Source: Flavobacterium ardleyense
GTDB lineage: Bacteria; Bacteroidota; Bacteroidia; Flavobacteriales; Flavobacteriaceae
Length of the DNA stretch: 64,000 nt
NCBI RefSeq assembly: GCF_033547075.1
Contig: NZ_CP137891.1
Location: 682,001 to 746,000 of the forward strand
Direction of reading: 5' to 3'
A model generated the notes under the pieces. The model had not been told where the DNA came from, did not search any database, and saw nothing but the letters and a program-made list of their open reading frames with translations. Positions 55,855 through 64,000 of the stretch are shown here, piece by piece. How positions within the stretch are numbered: position 1 is the first letter of the stretch; each line of letters opens with the position of its first letter. A program made the translations under genes and the position numbers.

Positions 55855-57551
55855 AATTTATTATTATTATTAAAAATTTGTTCTAATATTTTGATTGTAA
55901 TCAAGTAAGTAGGTTTTACACCAGTACTACCCAATCCTCCAGAAGCCAATGTACTTCCTGTCTCAAGTGGATTATCTGAAGCGTAATAAGCATATCGAAC
56001 CTTAACATCTGGATTGATACTCTTTCTGATTTTTGATGCTGATTGTATCGCTTTTTGATAGTGCGATCCTTCCATTTCTAGACCTACAACACCCCAAGTA
56101 GATTTATGGAAAAAATTCAACAAATCTCTATTTTGCAGTGATGTACCCAAAACTGTCACCATGGCTCCTGCCGAAACTGGAATTCCATTTCCTACAAACA
56201 TCTCCGCTGTAAGTTCATTATCAAAAGGATAATTATCGCCGGTTCCCTCATTTATATGAGCTGACGGTATCATAATATCGCCTTTGCCACCTTCCAATAT
56301 ACCGGCTTTCCCCATGATCGAAACCGACGCAACATTAAGATGAATTTTCTCGTCGTCTTTTGTTTCTTGATATGGTTTTAGCAGTTCGTCAATCGTTTCA
56401 TAAGCCTGCTCGCCAAAAGCATAATCCATCACCACCAAAACTGGCATCATATCTTCCTGCGACGCATTATGAAAAGCCGATTTTTCCCAATCAATTTTGG
56501 AAGTATCAAAAATCTGAACGTCAATATTTGTCCCAGAAGTATCCGGTATAAATAACATTCCCTGCTTTTTGGCAACATCTTCTACTTTGCTTCGCAATTC
56601 AGAAGCACCATTCATACTCAATTCTTCGTAAATAAAATAAGGATTGTTGTCCTGCGCTTTTGCTGGAAGCACCTGCGATGCAAATACCGAATTCATTACC
56701 GAGTGCATATTCGCACTAATAATATGGATTGGTCTGTGTAGTAAATCGTATTCTTTAAGGACACGTTTGATGCTATTTGCCCAGATTTCTCCGTGTATAT
56801 GATGTCCTAAACGCTCACGCAAAATTGGACTAAAGGTAATTGTGCGTTTGTTGTTTTCTAATGTTTCTTCTAAGGCAAGTTTACCTAGCCAGTAAATTAC
56901 GTGCAAAAATCGGTCTGGAGTTTCTGCTGTTGCAAAAGAGATATAAATATCAGAAATCTCGCCAAATGTTCTTCCTAAAATATTGGTAACGTGCGATATA
57001 GATTTTTCCTTTTCAGATTGCGATAATTTTCTATTTAGCAGAACTGCATATTCCAATTTTTGCCAATCGCGAGAAAATTCACCGCTTTCATCTAGGAGAA
57101 CTTTGTTTTTTATCTTGTGCGACTCGATAAATATGAATGTAAGATGCGTCAAAATATCATAAATGTCCGATCGCCCACGGGTAATTTCAACATTCATTTG
57201 CTCTTGATCTATTCTGTAACAATTGCGACGTCGCTTTGGCGGTATAATTGCTTTGAAATGCGAACGTGAATATCCTTCGTCTGATGTTAGATTAATAAAG
57301 CGGCATTCTTCAATACCAATAGGCAGACGCTCAATTACATACAGCAAACCGTTTAACTCCACTTTTTCGTCCGCAATTGTTCCATATATTTCCGGTCGCA
57401 ATAAAAGCAACGCTTCCCGCAACGTCTCACCCGAAACACCCATTGGCTTGTAAAACCCTCGGTTAAATAAGTGACGCATCGTGATGTACAACTTTTCTAC
57501 CGCGCTTGAAGATTCCTGTGCTCTAGATCTAATTATATTGTTGAATTCCAT
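55851..57551 (-). CDS. Large cytoplasmic protein with a nucleosidase-like C-terminus (DUF6909-like)
   Basis: This 566-aa protein has no signal peptide or membrane helix. I associate it tentatively with DUF6909. In the last 150 residues it shows VSIMGKAGILEGGKGDIMIPSAH, GAMVTVLGTSLQ and WGVVGLEMEGSHYQKAI. The last resembles the substrate-binding V-x-MEG-A motif of nucleoside phosphorylases and MTA/SAH nucleosidases. The N-terminal 350 residues are unrecognised. It is translationally coupled to the Wzz-like gene, so a link to polysaccharide or nucleotide-sugar handling is possible. The function is unknown. Confidence 0.7.
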   Translation of the reverse strand: MEFNNIIRSRAQESSSAVEKLYITMRHLFNRGFYKPMGVSGETLREALLLLRPEIYGTIADEKVELNGLLYVIERLPIGIEECRFINLTSDEGYSRSHFKAIIPPKRRRNCYRIDQEQMNVEITRGRSDIYDILTHLTFIFIESHKIKNKVLLDESGEFSRDWQKLEYAVLLNRKLSQSEKEKSISHVTNILGRTFGEISDIYISFATAETPDRFLHVIYWLGKLALEETLENNKRTITFSPILRERLGHHIHGEIWANSIKRVLKEYDLLHRPIHIISANMHSVMNSVFASQVLPAKAQDNNPYFIYEELSMNGASELRSKVEDVAKKQGMLFIPDTSGTNIDVQIFDTSKIDWEKSAFHNASQEDMMPVLVVMDYAFGEQAYETIDELLKPYQETKDDEKIHLNVASVSIMGKAGILEGGKGDIMIPSAHINEGTGDNYPFDNELTAEMFVGNGIPVSAGAMVTVLGTSLQNRDLLNFFHKSTWGVVGLEMEGSHYQKAIQSASKIRKSINPDVKVRYAYYASDNPLETGSTLASGGLGSTGVKPTYLITIKILEQIFNNNNKL

Positions 57552-57625
57552 CTTATTTATTAATTCCTATATTCTTACGCGCAAATTTAGCTTTTTAATT
57601 TTAGTTAAAAGAATCCTATCTTGTA

Positions 57626-57770
57626 GCAGTTTCCTGCAAAATAAAAAAAAGAACTACTTTGCCATTTCCGAAGTTAATTTGACCAATGTTTTCTACCTAC
57701 TATCAAAATTTTGGCAGTTTCCTGCAAAATAAGCACGGACTCAACTTCCACATTTCCGAAGCTATAATTT
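57626..57770 (-). repeat. Imperfect 88-base direct repeat downstream of the GH3 gene
   Basis: GCAGTTTCCTGCAAAATAA occurs at 57626-57644 and again at 57714-57732. CATTTCCGAAG occurs at 57663 and again at 57751. The shift is 88 bases in both cases. The second copy runs into the last codons of the GH3 gene, so the 3' end and its trailer seem to have been duplicated and then to have diverged. Confidence 0.7.
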
Positions 57771-59255
57771 AAATTGTTTCAATTGATCGGCAATTTTCCG
57801 GTCATTGCTCAAACGAGGTAATTTATTCTGTCCACCCAATTTGCCAATTGACTTCATATAATTCTGAAAAGCATCTTTTTGCAACGCAGTAATTTTGAGC
57901 GGCTGAAGCACATTTCCGGTAATCAAATCTTTATAATAATCATTCTGTTTCTGCATTGCATGATCCAAATTTGATGCTATTTCATCTAAATTGTAAACTT
58001 CTTCTTCAAATTCTATAAACCATTCGTGATACGGTAGTCCCACCGCACCTTCAATTTGTGGTGCCACCGTAAATTCTGAAACTGTAACTCCCGTATTTTT
58101 AACCGCATCTTGAATTGCCGCTTCAACTTCCTTTCCAATGACATGTTCACCAAAAGCCGATATATAGTGCTTTATACGTCCCGAGACAATGATGCGGTAC
58201 GGTTTTAAGGACACAAATTGAATAGTATCGCCAATATTATATCCCCACAAACCCGCATTTGTTGAAATTATCAGAACATAATTTACATTCAATTCTACTT
58301 CGCCAATGGTCAATCTAGGAGGATTTTCTTCAAAAAACTTATCTGTGGGTATAAATTCATAAAATATTCCCGAATTCAACAATAACAGCATTCCTTTTTC
58401 CTTTTGCGAATCTTGAAAAGCAAAAAAACCTTCCGAAGCTGGAAAAAGCTCGATACTATCTACTTTTCGACCAACCAAACTTTCAAACTTTGCGCGATAA
58501 GGTTCATAATTAACTCCTCCGTAAATAAAAAGATTGAAATTCTTAAACAAATCGCCAATCTCTTTTCCACTCTTCTTCTTTAGCTTTTCAAAATACATCT
58601 GAACCCAAGGTGGAATACCAGAAATTACCGACATATCTTCGTTAATTGTTTCCTCTACAATTGCATCTACTTTCTCTTCCCAATCTTCAATACAATTTGT
58701 TTCTAACGAAGGCATTCTGTTTTTCTGAAGATATTTGGGTACAAAATGAGCAACGATTCCAGACAGTCTTCCAAAATTGATTCCGTGCTTCTCTTCCAAT
58801 AGCGGACTTCCTTGCAAGAAAATCATTTTACCATCAACAAAAGAAGCTTTTCCAGTTTCGTGGATATAAAGCAGAATTGCATTTCGCGCTGCTTCAATAT
58901 GGTAAGGCATTGATTCTTTGGTAAGCGGAATATATTTGGCACCCGAAGTGGTTCCTGAAGTCTTGGCAAAATACAGAGGTTTTCCAGGCCATAATATATT
59001 TTCATGACCCGCAACTACTTTGTCTATATAAGATCGTAAATCTTCATAATCACGAACTGCGACATACTTTTTGAAATCTCCAAAATTCTGAATTTTATCA
59101 AAATGATGATCTCTTCCAAACTGTGTATCGCGCGCCGCGGCAATTAGGTTATGAAAAACCTTTTGTTGCGTTTGCACTGGATTTGCTGCCCAACTTTGGG
59201 TCTTTTTATATATAATTCCGGCAAATATTTTGGCTGCTAAAGATTTTAATGACAT
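57762..59255 (-). CDS. GH3 family acyl-adenylate-forming protein
   Basis: This 497-aa member of the GH3 auxin-responsive promoter family has the ATP-binding FAKTSGTTSGAKYIPLT near residues 93-109, YGGVNYEPYRAKFE near 245 and ELFPASEGFFAFQD near 272. Plant GH3 enzymes link acids such as auxin to amino acids through an acyl-adenylate; bacterial members are uncharacterised. It is followed by a small direct repeat. The M23 peptidase gene starts the unit, seven bases upstream. Confidence 0.92.
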   Translation of the reverse strand: MSLKSLAAKIFAGIIYKKTQSWAANPVQTQQKVFHNLIAAARDTQFGRDHHFDKIQNFGDFKKYVAVRDYEDLRSYIDKVVAGHENILWPGKPLYFAKTSGTTSGAKYIPLTKESMPYHIEAARNAILLYIHETGKASFVDGKMIFLQGSPLLEEKHGINFGRLSGIVAHFVPKYLQKNRMPSLETNCIEDWEEKVDAIVEETINEDMSVISGIPPWVQMYFEKLKKKSGKEIGDLFKNFNLFIYGGVNYEPYRAKFESLVGRKVDSIELFPASEGFFAFQDSQKEKGMLLLLNSGIFYEFIPTDKFFEENPPRLTIGEVELNVNYVLIISTNAGLWGYNIGDTIQFVSLKPYRIIVSGRIKHYISAFGEHVIGKEVEAAIQDAVKNTGVTVSEFTVAPQIEGAVGLPYHEWFIEFEEEVYNLDEIASNLDHAMQKQNDYYKDLITGNVLQPLKITALQKDAFQNYMKSIGKLGGQNKLPRLSNDRKIADQLKQFKL

Positions 59256-59261
59256 ATTGGA

Positions 59262-60128
59262 TTATTCAAATATTATAAATTTTGAGGGATCAATCGGATG
59301 ACCATCTTTAAATAACTCAAAGTGCAGCTGACTATTTTGTGATTCTTGACCACCAGCACCAGCTAATGCAATTACTTCTCCTGTTTTGACAATATCTCCT
59401 TGCTCTTTTGTGAGTGAAGCAGCGTGCTTATAAACAGAAATATAGCCATAATTGTGTCTTAAAATAATTACGTTTCCATTAGTTGGAGTCCATTCTGCAA
59501 AAATCACATTACCGTTGTATGCTGCTTTGATTGGAGTATTTTTGGCTACAGCCACATCAATGCCATAGTGCTCTTCTTTTGGATTAAACTTGGAAGTTAC
59601 AACACCCTTTACTGGCGGAAATAATACAATACTCACCTTGGCTTTGGCCTTATCAAAAAGATTAAACTTATCTTCCTTGGCTACTTTCTCCCTTAATTTA
59701 AGTTCGTCATTAGTTGGTTTTAAATCAGTTTCTAACGGTTGCTGCTCTGCCGCAATTAGAGAATCTTTGTTGAATTTATGAACTTCGACTTCTCCTAATA
59801 AAACTTTTTTTACAGAAGATATATAGGCCTCATTACGTTGTAAAGCTACTTCGAGCGAATCAGATTTAATGGCTAATTGGGTGGCATTACGCTTTAAATC
59901 AGCAGACGCATAACCCGGAATAAACTCTCTTAACGGAGTAAATGCGATGATTACAGTTGTAATAAAAATTAGCAAGATAGCACCAAGCGTGGCAACAACA
60001 AAGACATTCATCAAGGTCAGTCGTAGAGAAAAAATTTCCTCGAAAGTATCTTCATTCAATATTATGAAGCGGTTTTTGGTAAATAAACGCTTCTTTATTT
60101 TATTGCGTTTAAATCTTTTCTTTGGCAT
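59262..60128 (-). CDS. M23 family metallopeptidase (LytM domain)
   Basis: This 288-aa protein has a basic cytoplasmic N-terminus, one membrane helix (about residues 41-63), a coiled linker and a C-terminal LytM domain. Zinc-site candidates are His187 and Asp191 (HYGID), His235 (YKH) and His269. The usual H-x-H motif is Q267-L-H269, so its first histidine is missing. Members cut peptidoglycan cross-links, and degenerate members act as activators of amidases. Seven bases separate it from the GH3 gene. Confidence 0.9.
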   Translation of the reverse strand: MPKKRFKRNKIKKRLFTKNRFIILNEDTFEEIFSLRLTLMNVFVVATLGAILLIFITTVIIAFTPLREFIPGYASADLKRNATQLAIKSDSLEVALQRNEAYISSVKKVLLGEVEVHKFNKDSLIAAEQQPLETDLKPTNDELKLREKVAKEDKFNLFDKAKAKVSIVLFPPVKGVVTSKFNPKEEHYGIDVAVAKNTPIKAAYNGNVIFAEWTPTNGNVIILRHNYGYISVYKHAASLTKEQGDIVKTGEVIALAGAGGQESQNSQLHFELFKDGHPIDPSKFIIFE

Positions 60129-60145
60129 CTGTCGTATTTAGTAAG

Positions 60146-60153
60146 CAAATATA
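60146..60153 (-). promoter_or_regulatory. -7 promoter element for the M23-GH3 unit
   Basis: The - strand reads TATATTTG, a perfect TAnnTTTG, 17 bases before the M23 ATG. No TTG is found at the right distance for a -33 element. Confidence 0.5.
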
Positions 60154-60272
60154 ACAATTTAGCAAACTTGTGGAGGAAATCAGGTTTTGAAATCTCACAA
60201 AATTTATTTAGCGAAAGCTTATAAATTACAATAATTAACAAGGAAGTGAGATTAATACAAAATTTTCTATTT

Positions 60273-60280
60273 ACATTTGT
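60273..60280 (+). promoter_or_regulatory. -7 promoter element for tatA
   Basis: TACATTTG is a perfect TAnnTTTG, 21 bases before the tatA ATG at 60302. No clear -33 element is seen. Confidence 0.5.
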
Positions 60281-60301
60281 GCTATTAAAATCGGATAAAA
60301 A

Positions 60302-60505
60302 ATGAATACATTATCAATATTTTTAGGAGTTATTGGTGCACCGCAGATTATTTTGATTGTGGTGATCCTATTATTACTTTTTGGAGGGAAAAAAATTCCG
60401 GAATTAATGCGTGGATTGGGTTCTGGAATTAAAGAATTTAAAGATGCTTCTAAGGAGGAGCCAAAAGAACCGATAATTAAAAAAGAAGAAGAAACGAAAC
60501 TTTAA
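60302..60505 (+). CDS. tatA: Twin-arginine translocase subunit TatA/E
   Basis: This 67-aa protein has a short membrane helix (about residues 13-28, [16 protein letters not shown]), the [21 protein letters not shown] amphipathic helix that defines TatA/TatB/TatE, and a charged lysine/glutamate tail. TatA oligomers form the passage for folded Tat substrates. tatC is not in the window. A strong hairpin follows, so the gene is a single transcription unit. Confidence 0.93.
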   Translation: MNTLSIFLGVIGAPQIILIVVILLLLFGGKKIPELMRGLGSGIKEFKDASKEEPKEPIIKKEEETKL

Positions 60506-60523
60506 TCATTAAGGTTCAGATAT

Positions 60524-60562
60524 AAAAAAGCTTCATCGTATCACTAACGATGAAGCTTTTTT
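60524..60562. terminator. Bidirectional terminator between tatA and tex
   Basis: AAAAAAGCTTCATCGT (60524-60539) and ACGATGAAGCTTTTTT (60547-60562) form a perfect 16-bp stem with a seven-base loop. The A run and T run let it end transcripts of both convergent genes. Confidence 0.92.
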
Positions 60563-60567
60563 GTATT

Positions 60568-62688
60568 CTATAAGACCATCGTTAATTGTATTCTCTTTCT
60601 TTCCTCATCAACCTCCGTTACTTTCACCTGCACGTGTTGATGCAACTTTACTACCTCATTAACATCGCTTACAAACCCCGCTTTAAGTTGTGAAATATGA
60701 ACAAGTCCGCTTTCTTTAATTCCGACATCTACGAAGCAGCCAAAATTGGTAATATTATTCACAATCCCTGGCAAGATCTGTCCTTCTCTCAAATCTTTTA
60801 TGGTTCGGATATTTGGATCAAATTCAAAAACTTTAGCCGCTTTCCTTGGATCTAATGCCGGCTTTTCTAATTCCATGATGATATCTCGAATTGTAAGCAA
60901 TCCAAAATCTGCTGTTATATAATCCTCTGCCTTTATTAGTGCGGTTTTTTCTTTGTTTCGAATTAAATCAGCCACTGAAACTTTCAAATCTTTGGCCATC
61001 TTCTCAACCACAGCGTAGGCTTCTGGATGAACTGCCGAATTATCCAACGGATTTTTCCCAGTGGTAATTCTAATAAACGGAGATCCTTGCTGAAATGCCT
61101 TTTCGCCCAATCTTGCAACTTTCTTTAGCTGTTTCCTGTCTGTAAAGGGTCCATTTTCAGTACGATATTGAACGATATTTTCGGCAAGTTTCTCTCCAAT
61201 ACCACTTACGTAACTTAGTAAATGTTTGCTGGCAGTATTTAAATTTATTCCTACTTTATTCACACTCTTTAAGACCACCAGATCTAGCTCATTTTTCAAC
61301 TTGGTCTGATCTACATCGTGTTGATATTGACCAACTCCAATAGATTGTGGATCAATTTTCACCAATTCGGCCAATGGATCACTTAGTCGTCGGCCGATAG
61401 AAACGGCTCCACGTACGGTGACATCAAAGTTTGGAAATTCGTCCCTAGCAATTTTTGAAGCCGAATAAATTGACGCACCGGCTTCACTCACGATAAAGAC
61501 TTGTAAAGGTTTGTCAAAAGCTATTTTCTTGATAAAAAACTCTGTCTCACGAGATGCAGTTCCGTTTCCTATTGATATCGCATCAATCTTATAAGCATTA
61601 ACCATGGATCTAATTTTCTTCATGGCAACTGCCGTTTCATTTTGCGGCGCATGTGGAAAAATTGTTTCGTTATACAACAAATCACCTCTTTCGTCAAGAC
61701 AAACAATCTTACAACCTGACCTAAAACCTGGGTCTATGGCGAGAATTCTCTTTTCGCCAAGTGGTGGTGCAAGTAATAACTGCTCCAGATTTGTGGCAAA
61801 AACCTGAATTGAATTAGTATCCGCTTTTGCTTTTGCTTCTTGCAAAATTTCATTGCTTAAAGCTGGCGCCAAAAGTCGTTTGTAACTGTCTTCTAATGCC
61901 AAAATTATCTGATCATTTTTGGCCGCTTTGGTCACAATTCTTTCGATACTTTCTAATGCATCTTCTGGATCTATTGCAACTTTTACTTTTATAAAACCTT
62001 CATTTTCGGCTCTAAGCATTGCCAAAACTCGGTGTGAAGGCGCTTTGTGCAAAACTTCTGACCAGTCAAAATACTGATTAAATTTCCTAGCGCCTTCTTC
62101 CTCGGCCTTTGCTTTCTGAACTTTGGTGGTAATTGTAGCTCGTCTTTGGTATAAAGAGCGCAATTGCTGTCTTACCGCTGGATTTTCACTGATCCATTCG
62201 GCCACAATATCTCTTGCACCTTGCAACGCCTCTTCCTGATTTTTTACTGCGTCTGTTATATATTTCGCGGAAGCGTCGTTAATACTTTTTGAATTATTAG
62301 AAGCTATAATCAACTTCGCCAATGGCAATAAACCCTTCTCTTTTGCAGCATCGGCACGGGTTTTACGCTTCTTTTTGAAAGGAAGATAAAGATCTTCAAT
62401 TTCATTTAAATTAAAAGAATTCGAAATTTTCTGTTTCAGTTCTGCGGTTAAATCTCCTTGCTCTTCAATCGTTTTTAGAATAGATTCTTTACGCTTCTGA
62501 ATTGCAAGAAATTCCTGATTTTTCTTGGCTATATTTTCAATTTGAACTTCGTCAAGATTTCCGGTCTGATCCTTTCTATAGCGAGATATAAAGGGTATTG
62601 TACAGTCTTCAGAAAGCAACTTTAAGGTAGCTTCGATATTTTTGTCAGAAGTATTTACCTCTGATTTTATAAATTGAATTTGATTCAT
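60568..62688 (-). CDS. tex: Tex family RNA-binding protein
   Basis: This 706-aa protein has the full Tex/Spt6-like layout: an N-terminal helical domain, YqgF-like RNase H fold starting ILAIDPGFRSGCKIVCLD near residue 315, helix-hairpin-helix region with LLSYVSGIGEKLAENIVQYR near 490, and a C-terminal S1 RNA-binding domain (GQILPGIVNNITNFGCFVDVG, about 635-706). Tex binds nucleic acids and affects transcription; the details are unclear. The terminator stem ends five bases after its stop. Confidence 0.95.
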   Translation of the reverse strand: MNQIQFIKSEVNTSDKNIEATLKLLSEDCTIPFISRYRKDQTGNLDEVQIENIAKKNQEFLAIQKRKESILKTIEEQGDLTAELKQKISNSFNLNEIEDLYLPFKKKRKTRADAAKEKGLLPLAKLIIASNNSKSINDASAKYITDAVKNQEEALQGARDIVAEWISENPAVRQQLRSLYQRRATITTKVQKAKAEEEGARKFNQYFDWSEVLHKAPSHRVLAMLRAENEGFIKVKVAIDPEDALESIERIVTKAAKNDQIILALEDSYKRLLAPALSNEILQEAKAKADTNSIQVFATNLEQLLLAPPLGEKRILAIDPGFRSGCKIVCLDERGDLLYNETIFPHAPQNETAVAMKKIRSMVNAYKIDAISIGNGTASRETEFFIKKIAFDKPLQVFIVSEAGASIYSASKIARDEFPNFDVTVRGAVSIGRRLSDPLAELVKIDPQSIGVGQYQHDVDQTKLKNELDLVVLKSVNKVGINLNTASKHLLSYVSGIGEKLAENIVQYRTENGPFTDRKQLKKVARLGEKAFQQGSPFIRITTGKNPLDNSAVHPEAYAVVEKMAKDLKVSVADLIRNKEKTALIKAEDYITADFGLLTIRDIIMELEKPALDPRKAAKVFEFDPNIRTIKDLREGQILPGIVNNITNFGCFVDVGIKESGLVHISQLKAGFVSDVNEVVKLHQHVQVKVTEVDEERKRIQLTMVL

Positions 62689-62708
62689 TTTATCTATAAG
62701 TTCTTATG

Positions 62709-62735
62709 AAGTTTGTATTTTATTAATACAAACTT
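62709..62735 (-). promoter_or_regulatory. Hairpin in the tex leader region
   Basis: AAGTTTGTATT and AATACAAACTT form a perfect 11-bp inverted repeat around TTATT, 21 bases upstream of the tex ATG. It could be an operator or an mRNA leader hairpin. It could also serve as a weak terminator for the pseudogene fragment that now points into it. Confidence 0.35.
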
Positions 62736-62766
62736 GCAATTAGTTGTAACATTTAATTTCTCACAA

Positions 62767-62930
62767 TTATTTGTCTGCAAATCTATTATTTCTCTCCAGA
62801 AAACTAAACCCTACATGGACGATTTCTCTTTTAGAACTAATATTTCTGAAGATTATTGATAAATCTCTTCCGGTGAGTACAGTATGCTTGTACAGAGCTA
62901 TTTTATTGACCTGATGAGTCTAACAAGATT
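62767..62930 (-). pseudogene. Decayed duplicate of the 3' end of the window-edge gene
   Basis: The - strand reads FRNISSKREIV...GFSFLERNNRFADK then TAA. The gene at 63356-64000 ends FRNATSMGEIV...ALSFMERNYRFEDE. The match covers about the last 30 codons clearly and about 15 more weakly; an in-frame TAG near 62920 and the loss of similarity end it. It is a fragment left by a tandem duplication of about the same orientation. Confidence 0.75.
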
Positions 62931-63012
62931 TTTTTTGGTTTTAATATCAAAATAATCGCTTTAATCCAATAGATTTATCTCCACTTTTATATCGATTTAA
63001 TTATTTTACCAA

Positions 63013-63020
63013 TAACTTTG
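63013..63020 (+). promoter_or_regulatory. -7 promoter element for the DUF1294 gene
   Basis: TAACTTTG is a perfect TAnnTTTG, 33 bases before the ATG at 63054. No clear -33 TTG is present. Confidence 0.45.
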
Positions 63021-63053
63021 ATTCAGAAATAATATAGTACATTACTCAAAATT

Positions 63054-63314
63054 ATGGCAACATACTTTTTCCTTTTAGCAATCAATATTTTTGCTTTTTT
63101 ACTGATGGGTTACGACAAAAAACTTGCGAAAACCCGCAAAAGGCGCATATCTGAAAAAGCACTTTTGACCTCTGCGATGGTTGGTGGAAGTATTGGTTCA
63201 GGAATTGGAATGCTCTATTATCGTCATAAAACTTCCAAAAACAGTTACTTAATTAAATTTTGGAGTATTGTAATTGTTCAAATAATTGCACTTTCTTTTG
63301 GAAGGGATTTATAA
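63054..63314 (+). CDS. DUF1294 family small membrane protein
   Basis: This 86-aa protein has two to three membrane helices. It contains FLLMGYDKKLAKTRKRRISEKALLTSAMVGGSIGSGIGMLYYRHKTSK, the DUF1294 signature (N..AF..M..DK..A....RI.E..L......GG..G...GM...RHKT). The family has no assigned activity. It stands alone between the pseudogene fragment and the convergent edge gene. Confidence 0.85.
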   Translation: MATYFFLLAINIFAFLLMGYDKKLAKTRKRRISEKALLTSAMVGGSIGSGIGMLYYRHKTSKNSYLIKFWSIVIVQIIALSFGRDL

Positions 63315-63355
63315 AAATTAAAAAAAAAATATTGAACTGGAAGAAATTGACCAGA

Positions 63356-64000
63356 TCATTCATCTTCAAATCTATAATTTCGCTCCATAAAACTAAGTGC
63401 CGCTTGAACAATCTCGCCCATCGAAGTTGCATTTCTAAAATTTACATCTAAAGTTAATTGGTAAATTTCCTCTTGCAACTGCGCGATATGCTCGTCAGGA
63501 GCTAATTTTGTCGATTTCATTGCTTCTATTAGACTTTCTAGCCTCGCCTTGGTATCAAATAATCGTTTTACGAGAACGGATCTCTCTTCTATCTGATACT
63601 GTAAAACGGATTTGGGCTTTAATTTCGTCTGAACCAAGTGCGAAAACTTGTAATTTTCTTTAAATAAATGAGGTTTATACAATCTAAAACTTCCCTCATA
63701 GCTCTGCTGATCAAAATCAATCGCTCTAATTTTGAAAATCCGCTGATCAAAATCATAAATTGGAATTACCACAAAATTATACGCACGCATATCTCCCAAA
63801 AGACCAATCATACAGCGTTCGTTAAACTTTACAAACTCCTTTGCAATTTGAGATTTCTCGAGTTCAGTACAATTTTGCAAATTTCTTTCTAAGAAAATAT
63901 CGCCTGGAATCCCTACAATATGCTCTTCTATCAGAGTATCTTCAAAAACAAGATAGTTAATACTATTTGGCGAAATGATGTGTTCTAATTCCAAGCCAAA
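63356..64000 (-). CDS. C-terminal part of an unrecognised protein cut by the window edge
   Basis: The frame is open to the last base of the window, so the N-terminus lies outside; at least 214 residues are visible. They are soluble and charged. One stretch, CMIGLLGDMRAYNFVVIPIYDFDQRIFKIRAIDFDQQSYEG, could hold a D-x6-N...D-F-D phosphotransfer-like site seen in kinase-fold proteins, but this is a weak hint. The family is not recognised. A decayed copy of its 3' end lies at 62767. Confidence 0.75.
   Translation of the reverse strand, partial: FGLELEHIISPNSINYLVFEDTLIEEHIVGIPGDIFLERNLQNCTELEKSQIAKEFVKFNERCMIGLLGDMRAYNFVVIPIYDFDQRIFKIRAIDFDQQSYEGSFRLYKPHLFKENYKFSHLVQTKLKPKSVLQYQIEERSVLVKRLFDTKARLESLIEAMKSTKLAPDEHIAQLQEEIYQLTLDVNFRNATSMGEIVQAALSFMERNYRFEDE

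Larger units (their letters stand above)
62689..63053. other. Gap between tex and the DUF1294 gene
   Basis: These 365 bases hold the tex upstream region with a small hairpin (62709-62735), a pseudogene fragment (62767 to about 62930), and the promoter of the DUF1294 gene. No intact gene is seen. Confidence 0.6.

Overview
The window is AT-rich and gene-dense. It carries markers typical of the phylum Bacteroidota, most likely family Flavobacteriaceae and probably Flavobacterium or a close relative. The markers are a SprE-type gliding/type IX secretion lipoprotein, a bactofilin next to an atp operon that lacks beta and epsilon, several Bacteroidota-restricted DUF families (DUF5687-, DUF6427-, DUF6341- and DUF4254-like), and TAnnTTTG promoter elements. 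These assignments come from reading the translations; no database search was run.

Defence island (about 0.4-14.2 kb). A + strand operon encodes a DUF4007 protein, a 1076-aa P-loop ATPase and a DndC-like PP-loop sulfurtransferase. This is the SspB-SspC-SspD set for DNA backbone phosphorothioation. It is followed, in overlapping genes, by a GIY-YIG nuclease-like protein and a DGQHR-domain (DndB-like) protein. A convergent - strand operon starts with a cysteine desulfurase (the sulfur donor, SspA/DndA role). It continues with a phospholipase-D-type nuclease domain, an SF2 helicase, a 68-aa protein, an SMC/DndD-like ATPase with a CxxC hook, and two small proteins I do not recognise. Together they look like a phosphorothioate modification module facing a nuclease/helicase/ATPase effector module. 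The nuclease and helicase parts lie in one reading frame split by a single TAA codon. Between the operons lies the relic of a small helix-turn-helix gene.

Core region (14.3-35.6 kb). A dispersed repeat marks the island edge. Then come, on the - strand, sprE, bactofilin, atpZ/I-like, a DUF6168-like gene and atpB-E-F-H-A-G. Further on are an ABC transporter pair, a ferredoxin-type reductase, a GT9 glycosyltransferase with a DUF4254 protein, upp, purD, a second copy of the dispersed repeat, a complete IS1182-family element inserted in a palindromic intergenic repeat, and a small lipoprotein.

Surface polysaccharide locus (35.7-57.6 kb, almost all - strand). It has a polyprenyl-phosphate sugar transferase, UDP-glucuronate decarboxylase, RmlC/RmlD, WecE/WecD-like amino-sugar enzymes, five glycosyltransferases, a Wzx flippase, two O-antigen polymerase/ligase-like proteins, an acyltransferase and a Wzz-like chain-length protein. 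It is followed by a GH3-family protein, an M23 peptidase, TatA, Tex, DUF1294 and a partial gene at the right edge. A decayed duplicate of that edge gene's 3' end lies upstream of tex.

I found no rRNA, tRNA or CRISPR array.
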